NCBI RefSeq assembly: GCF_001953975.1
Contig: NZ_MBEJ01000069.1
Coordinates: 90,158-154,157 of the forward strand
Direction: 5' to 3'
Source of the DNA: Mycobacterium sp. NS-7484
GTDB lineage: Bacteria; Actinomycetota; Actinomycetes; Mycobacteriales; Mycobacteriaceae
DNA length: 64,000 bases
The notes under the pieces: generated by a model
Database searches by the model: none
Told to the model about the DNA's origin: nothing
The model's input: only the letters and a program-made list of their open reading frames with translations
Shown: positions 1-10,027 of the stretch, one piece after another
Numbering within the stretch: the stretch's first letter is position 1
Layout of the letters: each line of letters starts with the position of its first letter
Made by a program: the position numbers and the translations under genes

Positions 1-3000
1 CCTCGCGCAGCGTCGGGTTGCCGGACAGATCGTTGCGCAACACCACGATGTTGATGAAGAACCCGATCAACGCGTCGAGTTCCGGTGCGGTGCGCCCGGC
101 GACCGGGGTGCCCAGCGCGATGTCGGTGCCCTGTCCGGCTTTGTGCAGGGCGAGCGCCACAGCGGCCTGCAGCAACATGAACTCGGTGACCCCGAGCTCG
201 CGGGTCAGTTCGATGAGTTTGGCGCGGGTTACGCCGTCGATGGTGAAGTCGAACGCCGCGCCTTCGCCGGTGGGGGCCGGCGGCCTCGGGAAGTCGGGCT
301 GCAGCCCGTTTTCGGCGTCGCTGTCGCCTGACAGACCGGCCAGTTGTTCGCTCCAATACGCCCGTTGGCCCTCGATGGTCTCGTCGGCACTCGCGAACAG
401 CTCGGCCTGCCACGAGGCGAAGTCGGCGTACTGCACCGGCAGCGGCGCCCACTCCGGAGCGTGGCCGGCCCGGCGGGCGTGGTAGGCGGTCAACAGATCG
501 GTGAACAGCACCGTGCCCGACCAATGGTCGGCAGCGATGTGGTGCACGATCAACGAGAGCACATGCGACTCGCGGGTGGACAGCATGGCCGCCCGCACCG
601 GCCACTCGTGCTCCAGGTCGAAGCAGTGCCGTCGTTCGGCCTCGAGTTCGCGCTGCACCCATTCCTCGCCCTCACCGTCGGCACGACGCACGGCCACCGG
701 AGCGGCCGGGTGGACGATTTGGTAAGGCACACCGTCGATTTCGCGGTAGGTGGTACGCAGGATCTCGTGTCGGGCCACCACATCGCTGACCGCGGCCGCC
801 AGCGCGTCGACGTCACACGGTCCGGTCAGCCGTGCCGCGAAGGGCACGTTGTTGACGGGGTTGGGGCCGTCGATGCGGAACTGGAACCACTGCCGGTGCT
901 GGGCGGCCGACATCTGCGACGGACCTTCGTGCGCGGTGGCGACGATGGCAGGCCAGCCCCCGGCGACTCCCGAGGCGCGCAGCTCGTCGACCCGGGCGGC
1001 CAGGCCCGCCACGGTGGCGTGCTCGAAGACATCGGCCACCCCGAGTTCGACACCACAGCGGGCCCGCACTGCGGCAACCAGTTTGGTGGCCAGCAGTGAA
1101 TGGCCGCCGAGGTCGAAGAACGAATCGTCGGCGCCGACGCCGTCGCGCTCGAGCAGTTCGCCGAACAGCGCCACGATCTCGTGCTCGGTTTCGGTCTCCG
1201 GAGCGCGGAACTCGGTGGCCGACTGTATCTGCGGCTCCGGAAGGGCCCGGCGGTCGATCTTGCCGTGTGCGGTGATCGGGATCTCGGGCAGCTCGACGAA
1301 CGCGGCCGGGATCATGTACTCGGGCAGTGCGGCGGTGACCCGGGCCCGGATGCGCTCGATCTCGACCCGCTCGGCATCAGCGGCCGGCGTGATGTAGGCG
1401 ACCAGGCTCTTGCCCAGCGACGGCAGATCGCTGACGACCACGACGGCCTGGCCGACCGACGGATCGACGGAGATGGCCGCAGACACCTCACCGAGCTCGA
1501 TGCGGAAGCCGCGGATCTTGACCTGTTCGTCGGCCCGGCCGACGAACTCGATGTCCCCGTCGGCGTTGCGCCGGGCCAGGTCACCCGAGCGGTACATCCG
1601 TCCACCAGGATTGAACGGGTCGGCGACGAACCGTTCGGCGGTCAACCTCGGGCGGTCGTGGTACCCGTGTGCGACATGGGTTCCGCCGATGTAGATCTCG
1701 CCGATCACGCCGACCGGGACGGGTTGCAACGCGTCGTCGAGCAGGTGGATCGTGGTGTTGATCTTCGGCTTGCCGATCGGCACGATCCGAGCACCCTGCT
1801 TGCTCTCCACCTTGTATCGCGTGCAGTTCAGCACGGTTTCGGTGGGGCCGTAGAAGTTGTGCAGCAGCGAGTCGAAGGTGGCGCGGAACTTGTCGGCGAT
1901 CTCGCCCGGCAGCGCCTCGCCACCGATCGGAACCCGCTGCAGGGTGCGCCATTCGTTGACGCCCGGCAGCGACAGGAACAGGCCGAGCAGCGACGGAACG
2001 AAGTGCATCGAGGTGATGCCCTCGTTGCGCAGTAGGTCGGTGAGGTATCCGATGTCGGCCAGACCACCGGGCTTCGGGATCACCAGGCGCGCACCGGCGG
2101 ACAGCATGCCGAAGATCTCACCGATCGACACGTCGAAGCTCTGCGAAGCCACCTGCAGCAACCGTTCATCCTCGGTCACCTGGTAATCCCCGCCGAACCA
2201 GACGAAGTACTCGGCGATCGGACGGTGCGGTACCGGCACGCCCTTGGGCAGGCCGGTCGAGCCTGACGTGTAGATCAGGTAGGCGGTGCTGTCCGGGTAC
2301 AGCGGCCGCACCCGATCGGCGTCGGTGGGGTCGGTGGCCGGGTAGCTTTCCAGCCCGGTAACCGGCTCGCGCAGAACGATTTTCGGGTCCGAGTCGGAGA
2401 GGATGTAGGTGAGCCGATCTTCGGGGTAGGTCGGATCGACCGGCAGGTACACCGCGCCCGCCTTGACGATGCCCAGTGCGGTGATGACCAGCTCCGGGGA
2501 CTTTTCCAGCAGTACCGCCACCCGGTCCTCGGTGCCGATGCCCTGCTCGATCAGCCAATGCGCCACACGGTTCGCCGACTCGTTGATCTCGCGGTAGGTG
2601 TAGTGGCGCCCCTCGTAGACCACCGCAATGGAATCCGGTGTGCGCGCGGCCTGCTCGGAGAACAGCGCGGTCAGTGTCGTCGCCGGGGTGTCGAACTGCT
2701 CGCCGGTGGACATCGCGTGCAGCCACTCGGCGTCCTCGGCGGTGAACAACTCCAGCCGCGACAGCGGCCGCTCGGGCTCGGCGAGGGCACTGTCCAGCAG
2801 CACCACGAAGTGGCGCAACATCTGTGCGGCCAGGTCGGCATCGACCACCTCGGTGAGGTGCTCGGCCTCGACCACCGCACCGTCGCCGTCGAGTTCGACC
2901 ATGAAACCCAACGGCAGCTGGGTGTGGTTGCCGCGCAGGTCCGCCCGCTCGGACACCACGCCGTCTGGGGCGAATCCGCCGCCGTCGGATTCGCGGAATC

Positions 3001-4153
3001 CGAAGCTCACCCGGGTCATCCGCTCGGCGCCGTGACGCCGGTCCGGGTTGAGCTCGGCCACCACCCGATCGAGGTTGACGCGCTGATGCGCGAAGGCACC
3101 GATTGCGGTGTCCCGGGTGGCACTCACCAGATCGCGGAAACCTTCGGCGCCCCGGGGACGAAGCCGCATCGCGACGGTGTTGCCGTAATAGCCGATGGTC
3201 TCGTCGGTGTCGCGGTTGAGCACCGGCGTGGCGATCAGGAAATCGCCGGTGTGGGTGTAGCGGTAGACCAGGGCACCGAAGGCAGCCAGCAGCACCATGT
3301 AGGGCGTGGACCCGGTGTCGCGAGCCAACGCCGACACGCGCTGAACGGTGTCGGCGGACAACCGCACGGTGCTGCGCTGGGATCGGAAGCCGGTGGGTAC
3401 CACCGAGCCCGCGGGGCCGGGCAACTCCAGCGGCTCGGGCGGATCGGCCAGTACCTCGCGCCAGTACGCCAGATCGTCATCGGTGTTGGCCGCGGCGGTG
3501 GCCGTCACGCGCGGCGTCTCGGGCAACTCGGCTCCGGAGTAGGCCCGGGTGAGGTCGGTGAAGAACACCCGCCAGGAGCCGTCGTCCCAGGCGATGTGGT
3601 GGGCGACCAGCAACATCGCGTGCTCTGACGGCCCGGTCTTGATCAGCGTGATCCGCAGCGGGGAATCACTGCCCAGATCGAAGGCCGTACCGAATTCCCG
3701 CTGCGCCAGCACCTCGAGGCGCAGCTTGCGGGCCCGCTCGGATTTGTCGGAGAGATCGTGGATCGCCCAACCCGGGGTCAGGTCGTCGTTCACGGTCGCC
3801 GTCGGTTCGCCGTTCTCGTCGGCGTGGTAGGTGGTGCGCAGGATCGGGTGCCTGGCCGCGACCGCGTTCAGTGCGCTGTGCAGGCGCTCGGCGTCGATCA
3901 CCCCGTTGAGCCGGTAGGACAGGCAGATGTTGAGCAGCACCCCGCTCGGGTCGAGCCCCTGCACGAACCACATCCGCCGCTGCCCGTCGGAGAGCACGGT
4001 GGGATCGACCGGTGTACCGCCGTTGTCGGCTTCGGGCCCGGATCCGGACGCCGAGGCCAGACCCCGCTCGGCAAGCCGCCGCCGCATCAGCTCCAGACGC
4101 GCGTCGGAGGTGCGGGCGGCGATCCTGTCCGCGCTGGTATCGGCACTAACCAT
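1..4153 (-). CDS. mbtE: Mycobactin NRPS MbtE, C-A-PCP-C/E (3' end outside window)
   Basis: Non-ribosomal peptide synthetase of mycobactin assembly; in the known pathway MbtE incorporates one of the two lysine-derived residues. About 1384 residues are visible, starting at an ATG one base after the mbtD stop. Order: condensation domain with HHIAWDDG near residue 183; adenylation domain with YTSGSTGLPKG near 628 and a normal A8-A10 end (IRGFRIELGE); carrier domain with FDLGGHSL near 1018; then a second condensation or epimerisation-like domain with HHIAADHWSG near 1204 that runs off the window. Characterised MbtE proteins are about 1680 residues, so roughly 300 are missing. The start is not ambiguous because mbtD abuts it. 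Substrate was not deduced from the pocket code. Confidence 0.93.
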   Translation of the reverse strand, partial: MVSADTSADRIAARTSDARLELMRRRLAERGLASASGSGPEADNGGTPVDPTVLSDGQRRMWFVQGLDPSGVLLNICLSYRLNGVIDAERLHSALNAVAARHPILRTTYHADENGEPTATVNDDLTPGWAIHDLSDKSERARKLRLEVLAQREFGTAFDLGSDSPLRITLIKTGPSEHAMLLVAHHIAWDDGSWRVFFTDLTRAYSGAELPETPRVTATAAANTDDDLAYWREVLADPPEPLELPGPAGSVVPTGFRSQRSTVRLSADTVQRVSALARDTGSTPYMVLLAAFGALVYRYTHTGDFLIATPVLNRDTDETIGYYGNTVAMRLRPRGAEGFRDLVSATRDTAIGAFAHQRVNLDRVVAELNPDRRHGAERMTRVSFGFRESDGGGFAPDGVVSERADLRGNHTQLPLGFMVELDGDGAVVEAEHLTEVVDADLAAQMLRHFVVLLDSALAEPERPLSRLELFTAEDAEWLHAMSTGEQFDTPATTLTALFSEQAARTPDSIAVVYEGRHYTYREINESANRVAHWLIEQGIGTEDRVAVLLEKSPELVITALGIVKAGAVYLPVDPTYPEDRLTYILSDSDPKIVLREPVTGLESYPATDPTDADRVRPLYPDSTAYLIYTSGSTGLPKGVPVPHRPIAEYFVWFGGDYQVTEDERLLQVASQSFDVSIGEIFGMLSAGARLVIPKPGGLADIGYLTDLLRNEGITSMHFVPSLLGLFLSLPGVNEWRTLQRVPIGGEALPGEIADKFRATFDSLLHNFYGPTETVLNCTRYKVESKQGARIVPIGKPKINTTIHLLDDALQPVPVGVIGEIYIGGTHVAHGYHDRPRLTAERFVADPFNPGGRMYRSGDLARRNADGDIEFVGRADEQVKIRGFRIELGEVSAAISVDPSVGQAVVVVSDLPSLGKSLVAYITPAADAERVEIERIRARVTAALPEYMIPAAFVELPEIPITAHGKIDRRALPEPQIQSATEFRAPETETEHEIVALFGELLERDGVGADDSFFDLGGHSLLATKLVAAVRARCGVELGVADVFEHATVAGLAARVDELRASGVAGGWPAIVATAHEGPSQMSAAQHRQWFQFRIDGPNPVNNVPFAARLTGPCDVDALAAAVSDVVARHEILRTTYREIDGVPYQIVHPAAPVAVRRADGEGEEWVQRELEAERRHCFDLEHEWPVRAAMLSTRESHVLSLIVHHIAADHWSGTVLFTDLLTAYHARRAGHAPEWAPLPVQYADFASWQAELFASADETIEGQRAYWSEQLAGLSGDSDAENGLQPDFPRPPAPTGEGAAFDFTIDGVTRAKLIELTRELGVTEFMLLQAAVALALHKAGQGTDIALGTPVAGRTAPELDALIGFFINIVVLRNDLSGNPTLRE

Positions 4154-4154
4154 G

Positions 4155-7100
4155 TCAGTCACGCGAAAATGCTTCCTTTTCAGGTCTTTCCATCTGCTCG
4201 ATCAGTTCGGTGGCGGTGGCGCCACCGAGGATGGTGGCCAGCGGCACTGATCGGCCGGTGGCCTTTTTGAGCTTCTTACGTAGGTCGATTGCCAACAGCG
4301 AGTCGACACCGAGATCCAGCAACGACGCCTCCAGGTCGAGGCCGGTGGTGTCGGTGAGCTTGAGCACCGCTGCCAGCGCGTTCCGCATGGCACCGGTGGC
4401 GTCGGCGGTCTCGGCGGTGTCATCTGCCGCCGCCTCCTCGACGGTCACCGAAACCGTTGGCTCGGCAGTTCTCCCGAGGAAGGTGCGCAACCGGTCGGCG
4501 TCGGCGCTGAACACCAGCGGATCGGCCGGGTAATCCCGCAACCCGGCCTCCACCGCCAGGTCCGGCGCCATGGCCCGCAGCCCGGACCGCTCGACCCGGC
4601 TGACCTCACCGGAATCGATGATTCCGTCCCCCGGCCACAGCCCCCAACGCACTGCGGTGCACCGACTTCCGGCGGCGCGAAGTTGCCCGGCGAGCGCGTC
4701 CAGCAGCCGATTGGCCGCCGAGTACGCGGCGTGGCCGTATCCGCCCCACAGGCCGGACACCGAGGAGCACAACACGATACGGGCATCGGGGCGCATCGGC
4801 CAGACCTCGGTGAGGTTGGCCAGTCCGTTGACCTTGGCCGCGAACGTATCCCGCACGCTCGCCCCGGTCAGCTCACTGCCGGGGGCAATCGTCGCAGTTG
4901 CGGCTGTGTGGATCACCAGCGACGCCGGGCCGATCGCCGACTGCGCGACCGTCGCGGCGATCTGTTCCGGATCGGTGAGATCGCAGTGCGGCGCGACGAT
5001 CTCGGCTCCGAGTCCGGCCAGTGCGGCTATCTGATCGTCGTCGAGCCCACTGCGGCTGAGCAGCACGATCCGCCGGGCGCCGTGGGCGGCCAGGTGGCGG
5101 GCGTAGTGCAATCCCACCGCCCCGGCTCCGCCGGTGATGACCACCTCGTCGAAGATTCCCGACTCGGCGTCCCACGACCGCGCCTCGGTGGTGTCGTCAC
5201 GCATCCCCCGTCGCCACATCGTGTATCCGGAACCGTTGTCCCGCAACGCGATGTCGTCTTCGTCGGTCAGCATCGCGGTGACTGCCAATGCGCCGGCGGC
5301 CGGGTCGAGTGGCATCGCGGGCAGGTCGAGGCGCCGGAAGGTCTGGTCCGGATGTTCGTAGCCGAGGCTGCGGTGCATCGCGGCCAGTGCGGCAGCCTCG
5401 GGACGCGACTGCTCCGCAGCACTCCCCTGCTCAGCACCGACGGTGACCAGCCACACGTCGCGGGTTCCGGCACTCACCGCGCCGGTGTAGCCGAGCAACC
5501 CGTCCTCGACCCGCCGGCTCAAGGCTTCCGCTGCGCGGGACGCGTCGACGTGATCCGACACCGGCGCCACCACGATCAGCAGATCGGCCTCGGCCGGCGA
5601 GACGATCGTGGTCTGGGTGTTTTCGTCGAGCGCACGGCTCAACGCCGTCGCCGGCCCCTGATCGCCGGCCAGGTCGAGCACCGCGACACGGCGATGTCCC
5701 GGCACGGTACGCATCGGCCACTGCTCCCAGTGCTCCACCGCCACCGTCAGCCCGGCTACGGCCGGCAGTGGTTGCGGTGTGGCCCAGAGGTGTTCGGCAC
5801 GCATCGGGGCGAACGGAAAGTCGCGCAGAGATCGGTCACCGTGATTCGGGAGGTCGTCCCAGCGGTAGCCGGGATCGGCCATCGCCACGGTGACGATGTT
5901 GGTGCTCAGGCGGTCGGTGATGGGCTCGTCCCGCCGCCCCGATCCCACCATCAGGACCGGACCACCGGTGATTTCGGCCTCGTCGAGCAGGTCGCCCATC
6001 GCGAACAACAGCGCCGGGTGCGCCGAGAGTTCCACGAATATCCGGGCTCCGCGGCGCGCCGCCGTCTCGACGGCCCGGTCGAAGCGCACGGTGCTGCGCA
6101 GGTTGGTGTACCAGTAGTCGGCGAAACCGGTACCCGCCTCGACCACGTCGGCGGTGGCCGAGCCGATGAATTGCACCGCAGACTCGTCGAACTGCCCTGC
6201 GGGCAGCATCGATTCGAGCTCGTCGCGGGCGGTGTCCAGCGCGGTGGTGTGCGCCGGGAACCACATCTCGATTTCCTTGGCAAAGGATCCGCGACCGGTG
6301 ACGGTCGCCACCGCCGCGGCGACCGCGTCGGTCTCCCCCGACACGGCGACCGACGAGCGGGAGTTCACCACCGAGAGCTCGAGCCAACCGGGTGTCTCGG
6401 CAACCACTTTCGACGCCTCGTCAACTGTGATGCCGAGTACCGCGACCCGGTAGGGGCCGGTCAATCGATCGAGCACGGTGGCGCGGGCGATCACCACGGC
6501 GACCGCCTCGGGCAGCGTGATCATGCCCGCCACATAGGCGGCCCCGATCTCACCCAGACTGTGTCCGACCGTGATATCCGGTAGCACCCCGCAGGAACGC
6601 CAGACCGCGGCCAGCGCCACACCGTGGACGAACTGGGCGCCCTGGATCTGCACCTGGGAGAAATCGTTGGTGACCAAATCCGAATTCTGGTCGGCCAGAA
6701 GGTAATCCAGCGGAGAGGCGGCGCCGGCGGCATCGAACTCGGCGGCGCACTTGTCCACCTCGGCCCGGTAGATGGGCAGCCGGTCATAGGCCTGCACCCC
6801 CATCGAGGGCCACTGGCTGCCCTGGCCCGGGAACACGAAGGCAATGCGCGCACTCGCGCCCGGTGCCGTCGGACCGCCCGGCGCCCGGGTCACGAGCGGA
6901 TGCTCGGCGCCCTCGGCCAGCGCCCCGAGACCCGATGCCAGCTCGTCGCGGTCGGCAGCCCGGATCATGGCCCGGTGCCGGCGCAGGCGCCGCGTCGACA
7001 GCGTCGTGGCGGCAACGTCGACTGGGCTCACGTCCGGACGGGTGTCCAGATAACGCAGGATCGCCGCGGCGTCGGTACCGAGAAGATCCTCGGTGTGCGC

Positions 7101-7160
7101 ACTGAGCAGAACAGGAGTGCGGGTGTCGGGAAAGGCGATTCGCTCGCGGGCTTCACTCAT
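4155..7160 (-). CDS. mbtD: Mycobactin polyketide synthase MbtD (AT-KR-ACP)
   Basis: Supplies the acyltransferase, ketoreductase and acyl-carrier functions that complement the separate ketosynthase MbtC in building the beta-hydroxy acid part of mycobactin. The 1001-residue product matches the known family length. Seen: AT nucleophile motif GHSLGE near residue 197; KR nucleotide loop TGGAGAVG near 678 with the catalytic-type SSVSG and YSAAN motifs downstream; ACP phosphopantetheine site LGVDSLL near 955. No ketosynthase is present, as expected. The start ATG overlaps the mbtC stop by four bases (ATGA) and mbtE follows after one base, so the three are translationally coupled. Confidence 0.95.
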   Translation of the reverse strand: MSEARERIAFPDTRTPVLLSAHTEDLLGTDAAAILRYLDTRPDVSPVDVAATTLSTRRLRRHRAMIRAADRDELASGLGALAEGAEHPLVTRAPGGPTAPGASARIAFVFPGQGSQWPSMGVQAYDRLPIYRAEVDKCAAEFDAAGAASPLDYLLADQNSDLVTNDFSQVQIQGAQFVHGVALAAVWRSCGVLPDITVGHSLGEIGAAYVAGMITLPEAVAVVIARATVLDRLTGPYRVAVLGITVDEASKVVAETPGWLELSVVNSRSSVAVSGETDAVAAAVATVTGRGSFAKEIEMWFPAHTTALDTARDELESMLPAGQFDESAVQFIGSATADVVEAGTGFADYWYTNLRSTVRFDRAVETAARRGARIFVELSAHPALLFAMGDLLDEAEITGGPVLMVGSGRRDEPITDRLSTNIVTVAMADPGYRWDDLPNHGDRSLRDFPFAPMRAEHLWATPQPLPAVAGLTVAVEHWEQWPMRTVPGHRRVAVLDLAGDQGPATALSRALDENTQTTIVSPAEADLLIVVAPVSDHVDASRAAEALSRRVEDGLLGYTGAVSAGTRDVWLVTVGAEQGSAAEQSRPEAAALAAMHRSLGYEHPDQTFRRLDLPAMPLDPAAGALAVTAMLTDEDDIALRDNGSGYTMWRRGMRDDTTEARSWDAESGIFDEVVITGGAGAVGLHYARHLAAHGARRIVLLSRSGLDDDQIAALAGLGAEIVAPHCDLTDPEQIAATVAQSAIGPASLVIHTAATATIAPGSELTGASVRDTFAAKVNGLANLTEVWPMRPDARIVLCSSVSGLWGGYGHAAYSAANRLLDALAGQLRAAGSRCTAVRWGLWPGDGIIDSGEVSRVERSGLRAMAPDLAVEAGLRDYPADPLVFSADADRLRTFLGRTAEPTVSVTVEEAAADDTAETADATGAMRNALAAVLKLTDTTGLDLEASLLDLGVDSLLAIDLRKKLKKATGRSVPLATILGGATATELIEQMERPEKEAFSRD

Positions 7161-8500
7161 GCGGCGGCCTCGGGGACATCGGCGGTGTCGGGAACCGAGA
7201 CGATCGCGTGGGCATTCGTCCCGCTCATACCGAAGGCCGAGACTGCAGCGATGCGCCGGCCGTCGACCGCGGGCCAGTGGGTCAGCTTGGTGGCCAGCCG
7301 CAAACCTTGAGCATCCCAGTCGATCTCGCGACTGACCTCATCGACGTGCAGGGTGGCCGGGATGGCAGCGCGCTCAGCGGCCAGGATCACCTTGGCCAGG
7401 CCGAGCCCGCCGGCGGCGGCCTGTGCGTGCCCCACGTTCGATTTCACCGAGCCCAACAGCGCACCCGTGCCGGGTGCCGTGGCTCCGTAAGTCTGTGCCA
7501 GCGAACGCAATTCGGTACGGTCTCCGAGCCTGGTGCCGGTGCCGTGGCCCTCGATCATCCCGACGTCCTCCGGGCGTACCCCGGCCTGCTCGATCGCCTT
7601 GGCGAACAACCGCTGCTGAGCGCTGCCGCTGGGGGCGGTGAGCCCGGTGGTCCGTCCGTCCTGGTTCACCGCGGTGGCGCGGATCTCGGCCCGGATACGT
7701 CGGCCGTCCCGCAGCGCTGCGGATCTGCGTTGCAGCACGAACATCGCCGCACCCTCGGCCCACACCGTCCCGCTGGCATGGGCGCTGTAGGGACGGCAGT
7801 GCCCGTCGTCGGAGAGTGCGTGTTGCTTGGAGAACTCGACGAAGTAGCCGGGGCTGCCCATCACGCACACGCCGCCGGTCAGCGCCATGTCGCAGTCCCC
7901 CGCCCGCACCGCGCCGACCGCGGTGTGGAATGCGGTCAACGCCGACGAGCAGGAGGTGTCGACGGTCAGCGCCGGACCGCACAAATCCAGGGTGTAGGCG
8001 ATACGGCCGGAGATCACCCCGAGGGAGGTGCCGGTGATGAGATGACCGCTGTGGTGCGAGAACTCCGACAGCGGCGGGCCGTACTCCAAACCCGATGCCC
8101 CGACGTAGCAGCCGACGTCGTGTCCGGCCAGATCGTCGGGGTTGATGCCGCTGTTCTCCAGGGCACGCCAGGCCAGGCGTAGACCGATGCGTTGCTGCGG
8201 ATCCATCGCGACGGCTTCGCGCGGCGAGATGCCGAAGAATGCCGGGTCGAATGTCGCTGCGCTGGAAAGGAACCCACCGAGATCATGGATGCGTTTGAAC
8301 CCGTCGCGACGTGATCCCTGGAGCAGCTCGCGCACCGGCCAGCCGCGATCGGTGGGGAACCGGCTCAACGCCTCACGCTGTTCGGCCAACAACGCCCAGT
8401 AGCCGTCGGCCGTGTCGATCCCGCCGGGAGCCTCCAGCGACATCCCCACGATCACCACCGGATCGGCGATGTCGACGGGTCTCTGCCCGCTAGAGCTCAT
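7157..8500 (-). CDS. mbtC: Mycobactin ketosynthase MbtC
   Basis: Stand-alone type I ketosynthase that works in trans with MbtD for the single polyketide extension of mycobactin. The 447-residue protein is one KS domain with nucleophile Cys184 in DTSCSSAL, and the two catalytic histidines in EGHGTGT and SNVGHAQAA. No AT or carrier domain is fused, as in characterised MbtC (about 444 residues). The gene overlaps the thioesterase gene upstream by 11 bases and mbtD downstream by four, so it sits mid-operon. The ATG lies just inside the end of mbtT, and no better start is visible. Confidence 0.95.
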   Translation of the reverse strand: MSSSGQRPVDIADPVVIVGMSLEAPGGIDTADGYWALLAEQREALSRFPTDRGWPVRELLQGSRRDGFKRIHDLGGFLSSAATFDPAFFGISPREAVAMDPQQRIGLRLAWRALENSGINPDDLAGHDVGCYVGASGLEYGPPLSEFSHHSGHLITGTSLGVISGRIAYTLDLCGPALTVDTSCSSALTAFHTAVGAVRAGDCDMALTGGVCVMGSPGYFVEFSKQHALSDDGHCRPYSAHASGTVWAEGAAMFVLQRRSAALRDGRRIRAEIRATAVNQDGRTTGLTAPSGSAQQRLFAKAIEQAGVRPEDVGMIEGHGTGTRLGDRTELRSLAQTYGATAPGTGALLGSVKSNVGHAQAAAGGLGLAKVILAAERAAIPATLHVDEVSREIDWDAQGLRLATKLTHWPAVDGRRIAAVSAFGMSGTNAHAIVSVPDTADVPEAAA

Positions 8501-9236
8501 TGACCAGCTCCGCCACGTCCTCGAGCTGGGAGTTGAGATAGAAATGGCCGCCGTCGAACATCGAGCAGGTGTAGGCGCCCGTGGTGTGGGTTTCCCAGCG
8601 TCGCAACATGTCCTCGCTGATGCGGTGGTCGCGGTCCCCGCCCAGGGCGTAGATATCCGCGGCGATGGTCACATCCTCGGCGCAGGCGTAGCGGTTGAAC
8701 GCCGCGTAGTCGGCCCGCACCGCCATCAGCAGCAACTCGACGAAATCCTCGTCGGCGAGCAGTGCCTCGTCGGTACCGCCGAGATCGACCATCTCGGCAA
8801 GAATCTCGGATTCGGCCATCGGGAGTGCGGGCGCGGCCGCCACCGCCGACGGCGCCTCGCTGGCCGAGACCCACACGGCGTCGATCGCCACACCGCGGCG
8901 TTCGGCGATGCGGGCGAACTCGAAGGCCACCACTGCACCCATGCAGTGCCCGAACAGCCGCAGTGACCCGATACCGGCCCAGTCACCGGCGTCGAAGAGG
9001 TCCTTGGCGAGTTCGGGGACCGTCGGCGGCGCCGGATGGGTCAACCGGTCGCCGCGTTGCGGGTACTGCATGACGTAGGCGTCGGACCCAGCGGCGGCCA
9101 GCGCCATCCCGAATCCGCGGTAGGCCAGTGCCGCTCCCCCGGCGTGCGGGAATACCAGTGTGGCTGTTGAACTTTCGGCCCCCGGGTAGCGCTTCACCCA
9201 GGGCTTGACGGTGATCTGGGTATCCGGCCCGGTCAC
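8490..9236 (-). CDS. mbtT: Stand-alone (type II-like) thioesterase of the mycobactin locus
   Basis: A 248-residue alpha/beta-hydrolase thioesterase of the kind that clears misloaded carrier domains or releases product in NRPS/PKS systems. Seen: N-terminal FPHAGG oxyanion-region motif, nucleophile-elbow motif GHCMG with Cys98 where serine is usual, and a catalytic-type His in DGGHFY near the C-terminus. In M. tuberculosis the thioesterase is described as the C-terminal domain of MbtB; here MbtB ends after its carrier domain and this separate gene lies two genes downstream. The GTG start overlaps the preceding stop (GTGA). The symbol mbtT follows usage for stand-alone thioesterases of this locus; function is inferred from family and position. 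Confidence 0.85.
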   Translation of the reverse strand: MTGPDTQITVKPWVKRYPGAESSTATLVFPHAGGAALAYRGFGMALAAAGSDAYVMQYPQRGDRLTHPAPPTVPELAKDLFDAGDWAGIGSLRLFGHCMGAVVAFEFARIAERRGVAIDAVWVSASEAPSAVAAAPALPMAESEILAEMVDLGGTDEALLADEDFVELLLMAVRADYAAFNRYACAEDVTIAADIYALGGDRDHRISEDMLRRWETHTTGAYTCSMFDGGHFYLNSQLEDVAELVNEL

Positions 9237-10012
9237 GATGGCACGGCGGTGTCGAGCGCGGCCACCGCATCCCGACGCCGCGCCGCGCGCACGAAGCCGT
9301 TGCTCCGCGGCTCGAGATCGCGGCGCGGCACGTCTCCGGCGACGACGATGCCCGCCCCGGCGGTCAGCGCCACCATCACCATCAGGAGCGGATCCGCGAC
9401 CTCGGACGGCGAAAAGGCTCCGATGCGGTCATCGCCGGTGACACCGAGCGTGCCGATGAGTTCGGCGACGGCCGCGCGAGCGGCGGCATGGGTCATCGGA
9501 GCGTCGGCCGCCGTGTCGACGGACGTCAGGAAGGCGGCATCGTCCGGGGACGAACTCAACGGGGAGACGTCGCACCCATACGCACCGATCCGCAACGCTT
9601 CCGAGACGGTGAGCGCGGGCAGCCAGTTCGGCGGCCCGTCACCGGTGAACAGCGCCATCCGGACACCGGCGCGCTCCAACACCCGCTCGGCCGGCTCGAG
9701 AACGTCGACCGGTACGCATACCCCACCGGCGGCCAGGATTCCGAGCGTCGCGATCACCGTGTCGATGTCGGCGCAGAAGCCGGCAGAGCCGATCACGGCC
9801 ACCCGGTCACCGGGACGCACCCCGGCCACCGCGAGGGCGCCTGACACCGCGAGCGCCTGCTCACGCAGTTGTCCGTAGCTCAGACGCGTCGTCGGCCCGT
9901 ACACCGCCACGTCGTCGGGAGCGGCCTGCGCGTGGGCGAAAAACCCCTGGTGCAGCGGTTCGACCGGTCCCACGTGCGTGATCTCTGTAGTCGTTCGACT
10001 TACTGCGTCCAC
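9233..10012 (-). CDS. Degenerate N-terminal adenylation-domain protein, probably catalytically dead
   Basis: A 259-residue protein resembling only the N-terminal half of an NRPS adenylation domain: a linker plus A1/A2-like segments (RLSYGQLREQA, PGDRVAVIG, GGVCVPVD). Where the Ser/Thr/Gly phosphate loop (YTSGSTGxPKG) belongs it has FLTSVDTAADAPMTHAAA, so the ATP loop is lost, and motifs A4-A10 are absent. It cannot be a working ligase by known rules. Yet it has a strong Shine-Dalgarno (AGGAGG six bases before the GTG start), an IdeR-like box just upstream, and is coupled by GTGA to mbtT. It may be a relic of a lost module or a structural/leader protein of the operon. Confidence 0.8.
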   Translation of the reverse strand: MDAVSRTTTEITHVGPVEPLHQGFFAHAQAAPDDVAVYGPTTRLSYGQLREQALAVSGALAVAGVRPGDRVAVIGSAGFCADIDTVIATLGILAAGGVCVPVDVLEPAERVLERAGVRMALFTGDGPPNWLPALTVSEALRIGAYGCDVSPLSSSPDDAAFLTSVDTAADAPMTHAAARAAVAELIGTLGVTGDDRIGAFSPSEVADPLLMVMVALTAGAGIVVAGDVPRRDLEPRSNGFVRAARRRDAVAALDTAVPS

Positions 10013-10027
10013 AACGACCTCCTGACG

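Noticed and set aside
4683..6584. Long plus-strand frame (633 codons) opposite mbtD
   Set aside because: Antisense to a gene with clear AT and KR motifs; Arg/Gly/His-rich composition typical of GC-rich shadow frames.
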